Below are positions 6,684-9,115 of a stretch of 9,115 nt of DNA, in pieces. The position numbers and the translations under genes were made by a program. The notes under the pieces are model-generated. The model saw only the letters and a list, made by a program, of their open reading frames with translations. It made no database searches and was not told where the DNA came from. The stretch comes from Helicobacteraceae bacterium (GTDB taxonomy: Bacteria; Campylobacterota; Campylobacteria; Campylobacterales; SZUA-545), in contig QKHD01000263.1 in assembly GCA_003250175.1 (NCBI GenBank), forward strand, positions 1 through 9,115. Direction: 5' to 3'. The stretch's first letter is position 1. Every line of letters starts with the position of its first letter.

Positions 6684-6701
6684 ATTAACGCCCTATTAAC
6701 G
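6684..6701 (-). promoter_or_regulatory. Direct repeat overlapping the -35 position of the atpF' promoter; possible regulator site
   Basis: The seven-base word CGTTAAT occurs twice on the minus strand, at 6695-6701 and 6684-6690, with an 11-base period (one helical turn). The two copies flank the place where a -35 box would lie, and the upstream copy contains the parB stop codon. Direct repeats with this period are typical of OmpR-family response regulators. From memory, the essential orphan regulator HP1043/HsrA of H. pylori recognises a TTAAG-N6-TTAAG type motif near -35; here the core is TTAAT-N6-TTAAT. The binding protein is inference. Confidence 0.4.
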
Positions 6702-7547
6702 TTGCAGCTGTTTGAGGAGAGAGTCGATACTTTCTTGAGAGTCGAATTCAATGCTGACGAGATTAGCTCTGGCCTTAACTTTTGGGGAAAAGCCTTTTAA
6801 AACATCAACGATTTCGGAAAATTCGAATTCATTTTTAGGCAGTGAATTTGATTCTTTTTTGGGCACATCAGTGCCTTTAAGCGACCGCACCATGGCTTCC
6901 GCTTCCCGCACGCTGAGCTTCTGGTTGATGATACTGTTAACGATTTTTTTCTCGTCTTTGGGGTCCAGACCGACCAGTACTTTGGCATGTCCGGAACTGA
7001 TCTGCCCTTCGGAGATTTTTTCCTGAGTAAATTCGGTCAGATTGAGCAGACGTAACACGTTGGTGACATAGGTGCGGCTTTTGTGAATGAGCTCGGCCAG
7101 TTTGTCGTGGGTGACGTTGTGCTTTTCAATGAGTTCGTTCAGAGAAAGGGCCAGCTCGATTGGATTGAGGTTCTCCCGCTGAATATTCTCCATCAGGGCC
7201 AGTTCCTGGATGTGCTCCAGGGAGATGTCGGCGATAATAGCCCGGATCGTCTCTTTACCCGCCAGTTTGCTGGCGCGCATGCGGCGCTCGCCGGCGATCA
7301 GGATATAGTTGTTTTTCTTTTTGATGACGACGATAGGCTGAAGCAGTCCATGCTCCGCAATGGAGTCGGAGAGCTCTTTGAGCTTCTCTTCGTCAAATTT
7401 CTTTCGCGGCTGGTAGGGATTAGGCTTGATGTTGTCAATATCGATTTCGGTGATGGTTTCCGCACCGCTTTTGATATCGTTGGCGTAGGCGGATTCCACC
7501 TCTTCCAAGATCGCGCCGATGCCTCGGCCCAGTTTGAGCTTAGCCAA
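6696..7547 (-). CDS. parB: ParB/Spo0J chromosome-partitioning protein
   Basis: ParB loads onto parS sites near the origin, spreads as a CTP-driven clamp and stimulates ParA to segregate the chromosome. From the chosen start the product is 283 residues. Visible parts: N-terminal LGRGIGAIL, a likely ParA-contacting stretch; the CTP-binding domain with NPYQPRKKF (43-51), GERRMRA (86-92) and ENIQREN (120-126); a helix-turn-helix region (about 143-170) followed by SGHAKVLVGL; a Lys/Ser/Pro linker (about 225-240); and a C-terminal dimerisation segment (about 244-283). I chose TTG at 7545-7547 (MAKLKLGRG) because AGGAG at 7554-7558 is six bases from it, against three from the alternative GTG at 7550. 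The gene overlaps the parA stop. No parS site was found in the window. Confidence 0.95.
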   Translation of the reverse strand: MAKLKLGRGIGAILEEVESAYANDIKSGAETITEIDIDNIKPNPYQPRKKFDEEKLKELSDSIAEHGLLQPIVVIKKKNNYILIAGERRMRASKLAGKETIRAIIADISLEHIQELALMENIQRENLNPIELALSLNELIEKHNVTHDKLAELIHKSRTYVTNVLRLLNLTEFTQEKISEGQISSGHAKVLVGLDPKDEKKIVNSIINQKLSVREAEAMVRSLKGTDVPKKESNSLPKNEFEFSEIVDVLKGFSPKVKARANLVSIEFDSQESIDSLLKQLQR

Positions 7548-8346
7548 CACGCGCTCCTACGATGGCACCTGCCAGATTTTGATAGGCGATGGAACCGATG
7601 GATTTGACATCGTACATAATAACCGGTTTGCCGAAGCTGGGGCTTTCCGCCAGCTTGACATTTCGGGGAATATAGATGAAATCCTCTTCGCTGATCGCAT
7701 CCTCTTTAAGGGTAAAGAGTTTGTTTTTAAAGTGCTGCATCAGATCGGCATAGACCTGCTTGGAGAGGTTATTGGCCGAAGAGTACATCGTGGGTAGGAA
7801 GCCCTTGATGTTAAGCTTGGGGTTGATCGTTTTTTTGATCAGCTTGATGGTGTTGAGCAGCTGCGCCAGACCTTCCAGGGCAAAAAATTCGCACTGGATC
7901 GGGATAATGACGGAGTTGGAGGCACCCAGGGCGTTGATCGTGATCAGGCCCAGTGCGGGCGGAGAGTCGATGATGATGTAGTCATACTTGCTCTGAATGG
8001 TTTTGATCTGTTTTTTCAAAACCAGCTCGCGGGATTCGACATCTTTATCATAAAACTCTTTTTCTACCCCGACCAGACCGATGTTGGAGGGTACGATATC
8101 CAGATTAGCCACGGAGGTCTGCAAGACTACGTCGGAAAGTTTCTTGATACCGGTGAGTGCGTGGTAGATGTTGTACTCGTAATCATTACGGTGAAACCCG
8201 TAGTGTGTGGTAGCGTTGGCCTGGGGATCCGCATCGATAAGAAGAACCTTTTTCTCCGCTACGGCCAGGGATGCCGCAAGATTGACTGCTGTGGTTGTTT
8301 TGCCTACGCCACCCTTTTGGTTGGCAATGGTAATAATCTCGCTCAT
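7540..8346 (-). CDS. parA: ParA/Soj chromosome-partitioning ATPase
   Basis: ParA is a DNA-binding, ATP-dependent dimerising ATPase that moves ParB-parS complexes. The 268-residue product carries the deviant Walker A KGGVGKTT (11-18, signature Lys11), Walker A' LLIDADPQ (35-42, Asp40 catalytic), Walker B YIIIDSPPAL (123-132) and the family C-terminal motif IPRNVKLAESPSFGKP (226-241). There is no N-terminal helix-turn-helix, so it is the short chromosomal (Soj/MinD-like) type rather than a plasmid P1-type ParA. The ATG at 8344-8346 overlaps the birA stop by four bases (ATGA) and has no convincing Shine-Dalgarno at the usual distance, pointing to coupled translation. It overlaps parB at its 3' end. 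Pairing with parB on the same strand supports the role. Confidence 0.97.
   Translation of the reverse strand: MSEIITIANQKGGVGKTTTAVNLAASLAVAEKKVLLIDADPQANATTHYGFHRNDYEYNIYHALTGIKKLSDVVLQTSVANLDIVPSNIGLVGVEKEFYDKDVESRELVLKKQIKTIQSKYDYIIIDSPPALGLITINALGASNSVIIPIQCEFFALEGLAQLLNTIKLIKKTINPKLNIKGFLPTMYSSANNLSKQVYADLMQHFKNKLFTLKEDAISEEDFIYIPRNVKLAESPSFGKPVIMYDVKSIGSIAYQNLAGAIVGARVG
7554..7558 (-). promoter_or_regulatory. Ribosome binding site that decides the parB start
   Basis: AGGAG lies inside the end of parA. It is three bases from a GTG (7548-7550) and six bases from the next codon, a TTG (7545-7547). The better spacing favours TTG, giving a protein that begins MAKLKLGRG. The two options differ by one residue. 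Confidence 0.5.
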
Positions 8347-8972
8347 CGTAAACTAAACACTCTCTTTCCGTTGATTATCAAGGATCCGTCGTCCTGCAAC
8401 AAGGCGTTTTCCAGAGAGAGTTTTTCCCCCTCGACATGCGCCTTCGAGCCCTTGCTTTTGAAAAATTCTATCCTAAACTTACTAAATATTTTCTTCCATT
8501 CGGGGTATTTTTCCAACTTGAAAAAATAAGTTTTTATTAAATCTTCACGGCTGATTTTCACATCGACCGGCGTGAAATTTTCGTGCGAAACCAGGTTTAA
8601 TCCTATGCCGCAGACCAGTATGTCCCCAACAGCATGGGTGATCAAACCGCCCACTTTGGCGTCACCCAGATAGAGGTCGTTGGGCCATTTGAGCCAGACG
8701 GCTGAACCCATCTCTTCCAAGACCTCTTTCATGAGATAACCAAAGTAGATCGATGCGGAAGAAAGGGGCAGGTCCTCCGGAAGTGCGGAGCGCATAATGG
8801 CAAAGGATAGAAAGAGATTCCCCTCCCCGCTTTCCCAGCGGTTGTCCCGGCTTCCCAGACCTCCGGATTGCAGGTCGGCAACCACCGCAAATGGCGGTTT
8901 GGTGCCGTTTTTCAACAGTCGTTTGGCCTCCAGCTGGGTGGAGTCCAGAATCTTATGAGAGAATATCTCCAA
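8343..8972 (-). CDS. birA: Biotin-protein ligase, single-function (no DNA-binding domain)
   Basis: BirA activates biotin with ATP to biotinyl-AMP and transfers it to a lysine of biotin carrier proteins such as AccB. The 209-residue product opens directly into the catalytic domain (HKILDSTQLEAKRL), so the helix-turn-helix repressor domain of E. coli BirA is absent. Visible motifs: the adenylate-binding loop GGLGSRDNRW (37-46), KWPND (95-99), Lys106 matching E. coli Lys183, and GIGLNL (122-127). A short beta-rich C-terminal end (about 180-209) follows. The loop differs from the common GRGRxGR form. The start is TTG at 8970-8972, with AAAGG upstream; the gene overlaps the fmt end by 20 bases, and no ATG near the conserved N-terminus is available. 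An AT-rich patch around 8455-8545 encodes a Lys/Phe-rich helix with codons unlike the rest of the gene. Confidence 0.93.
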   Translation of the reverse strand: MEIFSHKILDSTQLEAKRLLKNGTKPPFAVVADLQSGGLGSRDNRWESGEGNLFLSFAIMRSALPEDLPLSSASIYFGYLMKEVLEEMGSAVWLKWPNDLYLGDAKVGGLITHAVGDILVCGIGLNLVSHENFTPVDVKISREDLIKTYFFKLEKYPEWKKIFSKFRIEFFKSKGSKAHVEGEKLSLENALLQDDGSLIINGKRVFSLR

Positions 8973-9115
8973 CGCTCAGCCTTTTGCCCCGAAGATAGCT
9001 GGGGGCGTCGGTGGGATTTTTGGACGGCGCCTGGAGCGTCTCGATCCGGAGACTCCCCTCTAAGCAACCGACAAGTACGTAATCTTTCTCAATGGCCAGA
9101 ATTTCTCCGGCCTTA
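8953..9115 (-). CDS. fmt: Methionyl-tRNA formyltransferase, C-terminal end only (gene continues beyond window)
   Basis: An open frame enters at base 9114 and ends at TAA 8953-8955, giving the last 53 residues. It includes AIEKDYVLVGCLEGSLRIETLQ, then a short linker and SYLRGKRLSVGDIL. This matches the usual C-terminal beta-barrel end of Fmt, where a GEGxLxIxxLQ strand is followed by a FLRGxxLxxGxxL tail. Fmt formylates Met-tRNA for translation initiation. The catalytic domain lies outside the window and cannot be judged. The gene overlaps birA by 20 bases. The fmt-birA-parA-parB order is, from memory, shared with H. pylori and C. jejuni, which strengthens a call resting on a short fragment. 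Confidence 0.85.
   Translation of the reverse strand, partial: KAGEILAIEKDYVLVGCLEGSLRIETLQAPSKNPTDAPSYLRGKRLSVGDILS

Noticed and set aside
6641..6695. Rho-independent terminator after parB
   Set aside because: The only inverted repeat is a five-pair AT-rich stem with no GC-rich arm and no following T-run separate from the arms. Promoter signals explain the gap better.

Overview
This window is an unbroken co-directional gene block from a member of the Campylobacterota (formerly Epsilonproteobacteria). Every gene is on the minus strand, so transcription runs from high to low coordinates. In that direction the order is fmt (3' end only), birA, parA, parB, atpF', atpF, atpH, atpA, atpG, atpD, atpC, a tolQ/exbB-type gene and a tolR/exbD-type gene cut by the left edge. 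From memory, this order matches the Helicobacter pylori and Campylobacter jejuni chromosomes. The ATP synthase cluster with paired b' and b genes and no a or c gene is typical of that phylum. Base composition is intermediate by eye, richer in G+C than Campylobacter or Helicobacter, which would fit a free-living Sulfurovum-, Sulfuricurvum- or Hydrogenimonas-like organism. Genus cannot be fixed from this sequence.

Right part (6696-9115): the end of methionyl-tRNA formyltransferase overlaps a short, single-function biotin-protein ligase. This overlaps parA by 4 bases, and parA in turn overlaps parB. ParA and ParB are the chromosome-partitioning ATPase and CTPase/DNA-binding protein. No parS site was seen in the window.

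Middle (909-6695): the only real intergenic gap (6641-6695) precedes atpF'. It carries an extended -10 promoter motif, a direct repeat with 11-base periodicity over the -35 position, and a small inverted repeat at the expected transcript start. Seven genes follow with spacings of 1 to 23 bases. They encode the peripheral stalk (b', b, delta) and the F1 head and rotor (alpha, gamma, beta, epsilon). The membrane subunits a and c must be encoded elsewhere. Shine-Dalgarno quality varies between these genes in a way that fits subunit copy number.

Left part (1-906): two genes for a TolQ/TolR (ExbB/ExbD) proton-driven motor follow atpC after two bases, with no terminator between. Synteny suggests the block continues into a TonB/TolA-like gene, tolB and pal. 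Proton-motive-force interconversion by ATP synthase and proton-driven envelope work by Tol are thus placed in one apparent transcription unit.

This is a conserved housekeeping region. I found no mobile element, CRISPR array, RNA gene or undescribed defence or biosynthetic system. The most interesting non-coding signal is the promoter/operator-like arrangement before atpF'.
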